Source of the DNA: an uncultured Erysipelotrichaceae bacterium
GTDB taxonomy: Bacteria; Bacillota_I; Bacilli_A; Erysipelotrichales; Erysipelotrichaceae
Assembly (NCBI GenBank): GCA_902795875.1
Contig: CADBND010000173.1
Coordinates: forward strand, 1-8,990
Length of the DNA stretch: 8,990 nucleotides
Direction of reading: 5' to 3'
How positions within the stretch are numbered: the first letter of the stretch is position 1; each line of letters begins with the position of its first letter. The notes below the pieces were generated by a model, which saw only the letters and a program-made list of their open reading frames with translations, searched no databases and was not told the DNA's origin. Shown here in pieces: positions 1 to 5,884 of the stretch. The position numbers were made by a program, and so were the translations under genes.

Positions 1-734
1 ATATGAAAAGAGAGGATATCGTCATCGCTACGAAATGTTACTTCAATGAAGGGAAACTCTCACCGGAAGCCATCCATCGTGAGATCGCTTCTTCTTTAGA
101 AAGGCTCGGCTGCGGATACATCGACCTGCTGGTCTTGCACCGTTTCGATTACGATACGCCTGTCGAAGATACACTGGAAGCTCTGAATGAAGAAGTGAAA
201 GCCGGACGCATCCGCTATTACGGTGCCAGTGCCATGTACGGATACCAGTTCGCCGAATACTGTTACACCGCAAAAGAAAAAGGCTATCAGCCTTTTGTGA
301 CACTGCAGAACCACTACAACCCCATCTATCGGGAAGACGAGCGGGATCTGATCCCGGTCGCTGAACAGTTTGGCGTTTCCCGCACCAGTTTCGCTCCCTA
401 TGCCGCTGGAAGACTTGCCCGGCCTGATTGGCTAAGCGATACGACCAGGTCTTCCCTGGACGAGAAGGAAGGGACCCGCTACGATGCGACAGCAGAACAG
501 GATAAAAAGATCGCCGAAAGGATATACGAATTAGCACAAAGATACGATGTTTCCATGTCCAACATCTGTCTGGCCTGGCAATTCGCCAAAGGCGTAGCCG
601 CTCCTATCATTGGCATCACCAAAGAGAAATACCTCTATGATGCGATAAAGTGCTTTGATGTACAACTGACGCAAGAAGATATCGCCTATATCGATGAGCT
701 GTATATCCCTCACGTCATTACTTGCAACCGTTAG
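1..734 (+). CDS. Aldo/keto reductase, 3' part (5' end outside window)
   Basis: NAD(P)H-dependent oxidoreductase of the aldo/keto reductase TIM-barrel family; the physiological substrate cannot be read from the sequence. The reading frame is open to the window edge. The ATG at base 3 is internal, because the protein begins directly at the family motif 'IVIATK', which normally lies about 80 residues in. Numbering from that Met, Lys11 matches the catalytic lysine and His46 in 'VLHRFD' the catalytic histidine; the catalytic Asp and Tyr would lie upstream of the window. Further family signatures are 'GASAMY' (about 74-79), 'QNHYN' (about 102-106) and a C-terminal cofactor-binding stretch around 'AWQFAKGVAAPIIGITK' (191-207). 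The overall pattern resembles the YajO-like branch, from memory. It ends in TAG one base before the stop codon of the convergent phosphatase gene. It is the only plus-strand gene here and is not part of the neighbouring clusters. Confidence 0.93.
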   Translation, partial: MKREDIVIATKCYFNEGKLSPEAIHREIASSLERLGCGYIDLLVLHRFDYDTPVEDTLEALNEEVKAGRIRYYGASAMYGYQFAEYCYTAKEKGYQPFVTLQNHYNPIYREDERDLIPVAEQFGVSRTSFAPYAAGRLARPDWLSDTTRSSLDEKEGTRYDATAEQDKKIAERIYELAQRYDVSMSNICLAWQFAKGVAAPIIGITKEKYLYDAIKCFDVQLTQEDIAYIDELYIPHVITCNR

Positions 735-735
735 C

Positions 736-1653
736 TTAGTTAAAGAGCCCGTAACGAAACAGGCAGGTATACGGCCCGAACACCGCAAAAGAAGAAAGAC
801 AGTACCGGAAAGAACGAAGCAAGAGAGCAGGCAACCCGTCTTCCTTCAGGAAAAGCTGCGCAAAAGAAAGTTTCATCCCTTCGCTTATAGAAAGAAACAG
901 GACAGCCCCGAAAAGGATACGCAAGACGATCTTCAGGGGCTTTTTTGTGTTCTCAAATCCGACGAATCTCTCTTCGAACAGATCGCCGGCCATGACGCCG
1001 TTCACCAGACCGACCAGGGAGAAATAATCGTTACTGCGGCAGAAAAAGACCCCCGCTGCACTTAAAAGGAAAAGGAACAGATAAAGTTGCTTCTTCTCAA
1101 GCCTTTTATATAAGATATCGAACACGCATACGAAAACAACACCAAATAAAGCACCCGCAAGCACATCACTCAGATAATGGACACCCAGGGCGACCCGGGA
1201 CAGACAGACCAGAAAGACGACAGGAAAATACAGGTATCTGAAGATCTTTTCCCCTGTCTGAAGAAACAGCAGACACATCATGGAACTGATCGAAGTCGCA
1301 TGACCGCTGGGAAAGGAATAACCCTGCGCAACGATATCATAGATATCCCCTTCCGTATCCGCGGGATGCAGGCACTCTATCATTTCGTTATCCATATAAG
1401 GCCTGCGCCGTTTGACCGTATTCTTGATCTGTCCTGTCAGAAGCTGCGGGAATACAAAACACAAAGCCGTATAGATCCCTTTTCTCTTGTCTAAGCCCAG
1501 ATACAGCACCATCGCCAGAATGACGGGGATATATGGCTCTCCGAACTGCGTAAACAAAACAAAGAGGCCTTTCAGAAAAGGCCTGCCGTTAATGATCTGC
1601 TGTATCCACAGGATCAGGGGATACTCCCAATCGAAATTCAGGAACGTTCTCAC
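736..1653 (-). CDS. PAP2-family membrane phosphatase, possibly a lipid-carrier pyrophosphatase
   Basis: A 305-residue multi-pass membrane protein of the type 2 phosphatidic acid phosphatase superfamily, which removes phosphate from lipid phosphates or pyrophosphates at the membrane. All three catalytic motifs are intact: KX6RP (Lys77-Arg84-Pro85), PSGH (115-118) and SRX5HX3D (Ser152, Arg153, His159, Asp163). His118 and His159 are the expected proton donor and nucleophile. Hydrophobic segments lie around 27-53, 60-76, 120-132, 140-160, 164-181, 190-204, 244-257 and 284-300. The roughly 125 residues after motif 3 are longer than in minimal PAP2 proteins and add membrane segments. The start is GTG at 1653, directly abutting the gatD-like TAA, with only a weak purine-rich ribosome site; the next Met (residue 47) would cut into the membrane domain. 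Last gene of the murT-gatD cluster, so recycling of undecaprenyl pyrophosphate is an attractive role, but that rests on context. Phosphatidylglycerophosphate or another lipid phosphate could equally be the substrate. Confidence 0.9.
   Translation of the reverse strand: MRTFLNFDWEYPLILWIQQIINGRPFLKGLFVLFTQFGEPYIPVILAMVLYLGLDKRKGIYTALCFVFPQLLTGQIKNTVKRRRPYMDNEMIECLHPADTEGDIYDIVAQGYSFPSGHATSISSMMCLLFLQTGEKIFRYLYFPVVFLVCLSRVALGVHYLSDVLAGALFGVVFVCVFDILYKRLEKKQLYLFLFLLSAAGVFFCRSNDYFSLVGLVNGVMAGDLFEERFVGFENTKKPLKIVLRILFGAVLFLSISEGMKLSFAQLFLKEDGLPALLLRSFRYCLSSFAVFGPYTCLFRYGLFN
904..946 (+). terminator. Candidate intrinsic terminator for the aldo/keto reductase transcript, inside the opposite-strand phosphatase gene
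   Basis: On the plus strand AGCCCC (904-909) pairs with GGGGCT (936-941). The stem is extended inward by GAA (910-912) with TTC (932-934) around one bulged A, leaving a loop of about 19 bases. A run of six T (941-946) follows immediately, as in Rho-independent terminators. It lies about 170 bases past the reductase stop codon. No terminator fits in the single base between the two convergent genes, so this is the nearest plausible end for the plus-strand transcript. The same bases encode the 'FENTKKPLK...LFGAV' region of the phosphatase, so chance formation by coding constraints is possible. Confidence 0.5.
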
Positions 1654-2340
1654 TTACTTTCTCTTTTTCAGTTCACTTAAAGTGGTCTCGTAGGCACCCT
1701 CCTCGTAAGGATAAGATACTTCCTTCATCTTCCCTTCCACAAACAAGGAAACGATATAAGCCATGAAATTCGGATTCTTGACAAGTACCGGACCGATGAT
1801 ATGCGTTCCAAACAGATTCTTGTAGCGGTAACCCTCGTAATCGTTATCCACCAGACCTTCATAGCGGAACTCATAGGTGAACAGTTTTTCCTTCTCCCCG
1901 CCTTTCAGAAGTGTGGAACGATTGATGAAACCGACGACCTCGCCGATCTCTTCATTATTCACGATGACATCACCGGTATAGCGTTTCTCACTGGTCACGA
2001 CATCCATATCGATCAGGCCTAAAGCCTTCTGACCGTCGATCGTATTTCCCGCCAGTTCCATGGCGTTTCCGGTAAACAGAATGACTTTGCCCTCTTCAAC
2101 GTATTTCTTCAGATAGTAGCGATACTTATTTAAAGCCTCCAAAGCTACCTTTTGCGCATTTTCCGTCCCCGAACCCATATAGATAAGATCATAAAGATCG
2201 GGATCAAAACTCTCATAGACTTCCCTTTTATCGACAACGACTTCAATGCCTTGGTCTTCCAGATGCTTCTTCAAAAGGACGATGTTGCCGTAATCGCCAT
2301 ACAGATTCATCAGATTCGGATAAAGATGCAGTATCCTCAT
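1654..2340 (-). CDS. gatD: GatD-like glutamine amidotransferase-fold protein lacking the catalytic Cys and His
   Basis: A 228-residue homologue of GatD, the glutaminase subunit that supplies ammonia to MurT for amidating the alpha-carboxyl of D-Glu in lipid II. Family signatures are clear: 'LYPNLMNLYGDYGNI' at the N-terminus (6-20), 'MGSGTENAQ' (55-63, family GGGxDxEQ), 'RYTGDVIV' (120-127, with the Arg that aligns to Arg128 of Staphylococcus aureus GatD), 'GFIN' (137-140) and 'YKNLFGTHIIGPVLVKN' (173-189). The nucleophile motif, ICGGYQ.LG in the family, reads FTGNAMELAG (89-98), so the Cys position is Gly91. The catalytic His of 'GTYLHGP' is Ile182. Glutamine hydrolysis by the usual mechanism should therefore not occur. 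The ATG lies in the ATGA overlap with the murT stop, with a strong AAGGAGG ribosome site, so the two are translationally coupled and probably made in equal amounts. The symbol denotes family, not proven activity. Confidence 0.85.
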   Translation of the reverse strand: MRILHLYPNLMNLYGDYGNIVLLKKHLEDQGIEVVVDKREVYESFDPDLYDLIYMGSGTENAQKVALEALNKYRYYLKKYVEEGKVILFTGNAMELAGNTIDGQKALGLIDMDVVTSEKRYTGDVIVNNEEIGEVVGFINRSTLLKGGEKEKLFTYEFRYEGLVDNDYEGYRYKNLFGTHIIGPVLVKNPNFMAYIVSLFVEGKMKEVSYPYEEGAYETTLSELKKRK

Positions 2341-3662
2341 TCGACAACGACCTCCTTAAGCAGTTTCGCTTCATCAGAAAAACAGGTCAGGGCATACAGC
2401 TGTCCCTCGACATTTTCGCCGATGTATTCGACAGCATCTTTCGTATAACGGAACGTCTTCACTTTCTCCATATCGATCCCGGCATACTCCAGCCTTATGG
2501 CCACATCGTCGATGTACTTGCCGGCGACCAGGATCTGTCTGACGCTTTCTTTATTCAGTATTTCGAAACGGATATCCCAAAGCCAGGAAGTATCCGAAGT
2601 GAAATACTTGCGGCTGATATCATCGATGATCATAAGCAATGTTACATCTTCCTTTGAAGCCACATATTCCAGATTCCGGTCGTAGGAAACAGTGTTTTCA
2701 TGTTTTGAGATCAGTAAGGTCCCTTTCTTGCCGTTGATCAGGAAAGACTTGATCCTGCCGTTACGGATCAGATAATCATTCAAAGTTTCGCACATGAGCT
2801 CTTCATCAAGACCCATTTCACATCCCACCGTAAAAGCCGCCAGAAGATTGTAGGCATTATAGATGGAATTGAAAGCTAAATGTAGATCGTATCTGTCATC
2901 GATCGTGATCCTTCCTTCTTCCAGATCGATCGATGTGATCGCATGATCGGGATCCTGCCTTTTGAAACCGCAGGATGAACATTCATATTTGCCCACATGA
3001 GCGAACTGCCGATATTCATAGATCATCTTCTTGTGACAGACAGGACAATAGAAACCGTCATCATAAACACTCGTACAGGTCTCCGAAACATACTGATTGT
3101 CTTCCATGCCAAACCATACGACCTCGTTATCGAATCGTCTGGACAAAGAAGAAACCAGTGGATCATCACAGTTGATCACAAGTTTCGATCCCTCACGGAT
3201 CGACTTTGCGATATCTGAAAGGACATATTCCGGATGCCCGTTGCGGGTCATCTGATCGCGATAGAGATTGTTTATGACATAATACTTCGGCGTAATGTAT
3301 TTGAATATGTATTTCGCATATCTTTCATCCGCTTCGATAAGCAAGACATCCTTCCTGAACACACCGTTCAGGGAACAGTTGGAAAGGACCAGTGTCGTGA
3401 CCCCTTCGATCTGATTGGAGCCCTCATAGTTGTATGCGTAACTGAGTCCCGCAGCTTCAAGAATACCGTGTATCATCTCCACGGTGGAAGTCTTTCCGTT
3501 GGAACCTGTCACTGCGATGACCGTCTCCGGAAGTTTCACACGTGAAAGAATGTCCGGACAGATCTTCAAAGCGACCTGACCCGGAAAAGAGGAACCGCGT
3601 CCGAAATACCCGCATATCCACTTTGCGAGCTTGCATACGATGATCGACAGAAACTTTCTCAT
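2337..3662 (-). CDS. murT: MurT-like Mur ligase-family protein (lipid II amidotransferase ligase subunit homologue)
   Basis: A 441-residue protein of the MurT family, cytoplasmic ATP-dependent ligases related to MurE that act on the D-Glu of lipid II. The N-terminus 'MRKFL..IVCKLAKW' and 'SSFPGQVALKI' fits the family start. The ATP-binding P-loop is GSNGKTS (53-59), and 'LIEADERY' (108-115) and 'NNLYRDQMTRNGH' (131-143) are central-domain motifs. Four cysteines, CPVC (206-209) and CSSC (228-231), form the zinc ribbon inserted in MurT proteins, and 'YNAYNLLAAF' (268-277) closes the ligase core. The C-terminal DUF1727-type domain keeps 'DTSWLWDIRFE' (357-367). However, the NPAG-type motif expected near 318-330 reads 'SKHENTVSYDRN', and the loop before SWLWD is longer and lacks the usual DG. 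In known pairs this domain completes the GatD active site. The ATG at 3662 has no good ribosome site; see the promoter entry. It shares a 4-base overlap with the gatD-like gene. Confidence 0.88.
   Translation of the reverse strand: MRKFLSIIVCKLAKWICGYFGRGSSFPGQVALKICPDILSRVKLPETVIAVTGSNGKTSTVEMIHGILEAAGLSYAYNYEGSNQIEGVTTLVLSNCSLNGVFRKDVLLIEADERYAKYIFKYITPKYYVINNLYRDQMTRNGHPEYVLSDIAKSIREGSKLVINCDDPLVSSLSRRFDNEVVWFGMEDNQYVSETCTSVYDDGFYCPVCHKKMIYEYRQFAHVGKYECSSCGFKRQDPDHAITSIDLEEGRITIDDRYDLHLAFNSIYNAYNLLAAFTVGCEMGLDEELMCETLNDYLIRNGRIKSFLINGKKGTLLISKHENTVSYDRNLEYVASKEDVTLLMIIDDISRKYFTSDTSWLWDIRFEILNKESVRQILVAGKYIDDVAIRLEYAGIDMEKVKTFRYTKDAVEYIGENVEGQLYALTCFSDEAKLLKEVVVE
2351..2357 (-). promoter_or_regulatory. 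Ribosome binding site of the gatD-like gene, inside murT
   Basis: AAGGAGG on the minus strand, 10 bases before the ATG at 2340. It lies within the last codons of murT, and the gene starts in the ATGA overlap. It is a clearly stronger ribosome site than that of murT or of the phosphatase, and it supports this start and coupled translation. Confidence 0.8.
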
Positions 3663-3668
3663 AACCTA

Positions 3669-3697
3669 ATTATACCTAAGGAAAAAGAGCCTTTCAC
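3669..3697 (-). promoter_or_regulatory. Candidate murT promoter producing a leaderless transcript
   Basis: On the minus strand a perfect TATAAT (3674-3669) is preceded at 17 bases by GTGAAA (3697-3692, four of six matches to TTGACA). Only six bases (TAGGTT) separate the -10 box from the ATG at 3662, so transcription would be expected to start at or within a base of the A of the start codon. The absence of a well-placed Shine-Dalgarno sequence before murT agrees with this. The -35 box falls in and beside the loop of the hairpin that follows metG. AT-rich sequence can produce such a box by chance. Confidence 0.45.
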
Positions 3698-3705
3698 TCT
3701 TTTTC
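3681..3705 (-). terminator. Hairpin at the metG stop codon, possible weak terminator
   Basis: A perfect 9-base inverted repeat (3681-3689 with 3697-3705) around a 7-base loop; on the minus strand it reads GAAAAAGAG, loop, CTCTTTTTC. The stem starts in the last base of the metG stop codon. Its 3' arm holds the T run, but there is no separate T tract after the stem and only three of the nine pairs are G-C, so termination may be partial. It sits between metG and murT, where it could cut or only lower read-through from the T-box-controlled transcript. Confidence 0.45.
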
Positions 3706-5636
3706 TAACACACGATCGAACCGATCTCCATATCGGAGCTCAACAGTTCCAGTTTTTGCTTTCCATTCTCTTCCTTTACTGCAGACAGAAGCATTCCGTT
3801 GGATACGAGGCCTCTGATCTTCCGCGGTTTCAGATTCATGACGGCGATGACTTTCTTGCCGACCAGTTCTTCCGGTTTGTAGTATTCCGCTACACCGGAA
3901 AGGATCTGCCGCTGTTCATATCCGAAATCGACATCAAAAACCAAGATCTTATCGGCATCGGGATGTTTGGAGCAGTTCTTCACCTGTCCGACGACCATCT
4001 CGACCTTTTCAAAATCGGAGAATTCGATCTCTGCCTTATGTTCGACCTTCACTTCTTCAGGCTGATTCAGATAGGCATGGACCTCCTCCATCGTCTTCAC
4101 AGCATCCAGACGGCCAAACAGTGCTTCCGGCTTATCCGTTACTTTGTTGCATTCATAGTTGCCGAAACTTGCAAGGCTGTCATAGGAAGTCTCTTCCGTA
4201 TTAATCTGTTCGAATACCTTCCGGCTGGTCTCAGGCATGAACGGTTCCATCAGGACCGCACCGAAACGGATCCCCTCCAGAAGGTTGTATAAGACGGTAT
4301 TGAGCCTCTGTTTTAAAGCTTCATCCTTCGCCAATGTCCAGGGAGCTGTCTCATCGATGTATTTGTTGCATCTCCTGAACAGTTCCATGATCGCTTCGAT
4401 CGAATCACCGACACGAAGCTCATTCATCTTCTCTTCGACGGTCTTTACGCTGTCCAAGATCGTCTGTTTGAATTCCTTATCGATCTCTTCTTCAACAAAA
4501 TCCTTATTCAGTTTTCCGTCAAAATACTTGTTGGTCATGGCGATCGTCCTGTTCACCAGGTTGCCATAAACGTTGGCCAGATCGGAATTGATCCTTTCGA
4601 TGACCAGTTCCCAGGTGATCGTTCCATCCTGAGCGAAAGGCATCTCATGCAGGACATAGTAACGGACCGCATCGACACCGAAGAACTTCACCAGATCATC
4701 CGCATAGATCGCATTGCCCCGGGACTTCGAGATCTTATCTTCTCCTACCAGCATCCACGGATGACCGAAGACCTGTTTGGGAAGCGGAACGTTCAGTGCC
4801 AGCAGCATGATCGGCCAGTACAGAGTATGGAAACGGATGATGTCCTTGCCGATGAGATGCAGATCGGCCGGCCAGTATTTCTTATACAGTTCGCCATGAT
4901 TGCCATCCACATCGTAACCCAGACCAGTGATATAGTTGCTTAACGCATCGATCCAGACATAGACGACATGTTTGGGATCGAAATCGACAGGAATGCCCCA
5001 TTTGAAAGAAGTACGGGAAACACAAAGATCCTGAAGGCCCGGTTTGAGGAAGTTGTTGATCATCTCGTTCTTTCTGGATTCCGGCTGAATGAACTCCTCA
5101 TGTTCATTGATGTAGTTCTCTAACGTCTTCTGATACTTGGAAAGCTTGAAGAAGTAGGATTCTTCCTTCTCCTTATGGACTTCCCTGCCGCAGTCCGGAC
5201 ACTTGCCATCGACCAGCTGGGAATCTGTCCAGAACGATTCGCACGGCGTACAATACCAGCCCTCGTATTCACTCTTATAGATATCGCCCTGATCATACAG
5301 CTTTTTGAAGATCTTCTTGACCTGTCTTTCGTGGTCTTCATCGGTCGTCCGGATGAAACGGTCATAAGAGGTATTCATCAGGTCAAAGATGCGTTTGATC
5401 TCAGCGGCCTGTTCATCGACGAACTGCTTCGGGGACATGCCGGCAGCCTTGGCCTTCTCTTCGATCTTCTGGCCATGCTCATCAGTACCTGTCTGAAAAT
5501 AGACGTCGTATCCCAGCATTCTCTTGTATCTGGCGATCGCATCCGCCATGATGATCTCATAAGTGTTGCCGATATGCGGCTTGCCGCTGGCATAAGCGAT
5601 CGCAGTGGTAATGTAGTATTTTCCTTTGTTTTCCAT
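3705..5636 (-). CDS. metG: Methionine--tRNA ligase
   Basis: Cytoplasmic class I aminoacyl-tRNA synthetase that charges tRNA-Met. The 643-residue length fits enzymes with the C-terminal tRNA-binding domain. The Rossmann core carries the HIGH-type motif as HIGN (21-24) and the KMSKS loop as KISKS (301-305). A zinc knuckle is formed by Cys129, Cys132, Cys146 and Cys149 (CTPC...CPDC). An anticodon-binding helical domain follows, then a C-terminal EMAP/Trbp111-type OB domain (about 545-643, 'VEMVVGQVKNCSKHPDADKILV'). The start is the ATG at 5636 because 'KYYITTAIAYASGKPHIGN' follows directly as in the family and GGAGG lies 8 bases upstream. An upstream in-frame ATG at 5708 would translate the T-box and terminator and is not used. 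Expression should depend on the T-box leader, rising when uncharged tRNA-Met accumulates. The murT cluster follows after 42 bases. Confidence 0.97.
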   Translation of the reverse strand: MENKGKYYITTAIAYASGKPHIGNTYEIIMADAIARYKRMLGYDVYFQTGTDEHGQKIEEKAKAAGMSPKQFVDEQAAEIKRIFDLMNTSYDRFIRTTDEDHERQVKKIFKKLYDQGDIYKSEYEGWYCTPCESFWTDSQLVDGKCPDCGREVHKEKEESYFFKLSKYQKTLENYINEHEEFIQPESRKNEMINNFLKPGLQDLCVSRTSFKWGIPVDFDPKHVVYVWIDALSNYITGLGYDVDGNHGELYKKYWPADLHLIGKDIIRFHTLYWPIMLLALNVPLPKQVFGHPWMLVGEDKISKSRGNAIYADDLVKFFGVDAVRYYVLHEMPFAQDGTITWELVIERINSDLANVYGNLVNRTIAMTNKYFDGKLNKDFVEEEIDKEFKQTILDSVKTVEEKMNELRVGDSIEAIMELFRRCNKYIDETAPWTLAKDEALKQRLNTVLYNLLEGIRFGAVLMEPFMPETSRKVFEQINTEETSYDSLASFGNYECNKVTDKPEALFGRLDAVKTMEEVHAYLNQPEEVKVEHKAEIEFSDFEKVEMVVGQVKNCSKHPDADKILVFDVDFGYEQRQILSGVAEYYKPEELVGKKVIAVMNLKPRKIRGLVSNGMLLSAVKEENGKQKLELLSSDMEIGSIVC

Positions 5637-5644
5637 AATGCATA

Positions 5645-5649
5645 CCTCC
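5645..5649 (-). promoter_or_regulatory. metG ribosome binding site
   Basis: GGAGG on the minus strand, 8 bases before the ATG at 5636 and just past the T tract of the leader terminator. It fixes the metG start. Another ATG seven bases upstream of the chosen one is out of frame. Confidence 0.85.
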
Positions 5650-5650
5650 A

Positions 5651-5699
5651 AAAAAAATAAAAAGGTGATCACAAGGGCGCAAAGCGCGGTACCACCTTT
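5651..5699 (-). terminator. Regulated terminator of the metG T-box leader
   Basis: On the minus strand AAAGGTG (5699-5693) pairs with CACCTTT (5667-5661), followed by TTATTTTTTT (5660-5651). An inner GCGC-TTT-GCGC hairpin (5687-5677) lies in the loop. The 5' arm of the stem is part of the conserved T-box sequence, so terminator and antiterminator exclude each other, as the mechanism requires. Confidence 0.85.
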
Positions 5700-5850
5700 A
5701 TTTCTCACTTCAACTCTTAACGCGAGTACACGTCACTGCCTACCTATCGACAGCGAAGTTCAGGATCCATCTTCAGCCGACCTCCCTGTCGCCTTCCACC
5801 ACCCGGCGACTCTCTGTAAGATCTTTCGACTGATCTATCCATCAAAACAA
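5661..5850 (-). promoter_or_regulatory. T-box riboswitch, probably sensing uncharged tRNA-Met
   Basis: The leader between the promoter and metG carries the T-box core AAAGGTGGTACCGCG (minus strand, 5699-5685), which pairs with the tRNA acceptor end. Stem I elements lie upstream. CAGTCGA (about 5832-5826) pairs with TCGGCTG (about 5781-5775, one G-U). The distal stem GTCGCC/GGCGAC sits beside the AGAGAG bulge sequence and the GGTGG apical region. At the base GGAT pairs with ATCC. The 3' side of the resulting internal loop contains ATG (5770-5768) followed by a purine, a suitable Met specifier codon and consistent with the gene controlled. Known mechanism: uncharged tRNA binding stabilises the antiterminator and lets transcription continue into metG. 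The specifier assignment is by eye and helix ends are approximate. Confidence 0.9.
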
Positions 5851-5852
5851 CT

Positions 5853-5871
5853 ATATTCTAACATAGAATAT
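5853..5871 (-). promoter_or_regulatory. Extended -10 promoter for the metG leader, overlapping a perfect inverted repeat
   Basis: On the minus strand TGTTAGAAT (5863-5855) is an extended -10 element, TGn followed by TAGAAT. It would start transcription near 5848, just before Stem I of the T-box. No good -35 is seen at 17 bases, which an extended -10 can tolerate. The whole element is an 8-base perfect inverted repeat with a 3-base spacer (5853-5860 and 5864-5871). That could be a repressor site or simply the AT-rich promoter. Confidence 0.45.
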
Positions 5872-5884
5872 CTTTCCGAAAAAC

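Noticed and set aside
3..5. ATG at the left edge as the true start of the aldo/keto reductase
   Set aside because: The protein would begin at the catalytic Lys motif and lack the Asp and Tyr of the active site; the frame is open to the edge, so the gene is cut by the window.
43..537. 164-codon minus-strand open frame opposite the aldo/keto reductase
   Set aside because: The composition is rich in Arg and Ser, typical of shadow frames, and no family is recognisable.
1654..2340. Treating the gatD-like gene as a decaying pseudogene
   Set aside because: The frame is complete, the ribosome site is strong, the gene overlaps murT by 4 bases, and blocks around the lost residues remain conserved.
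5175..5660. 161-codon plus-strand open frame opposite metG
   Set aside because: It mirrors the codons of a well-supported gene, shows no recognisable domain, and has no clear ribosome site.
5637..5708. In-frame upstream ATG adding 24 residues to metG
   Set aside because: The extension translates the T-box core and terminator, has no family similarity, and a strong ribosome site marks the ATG at 5636.
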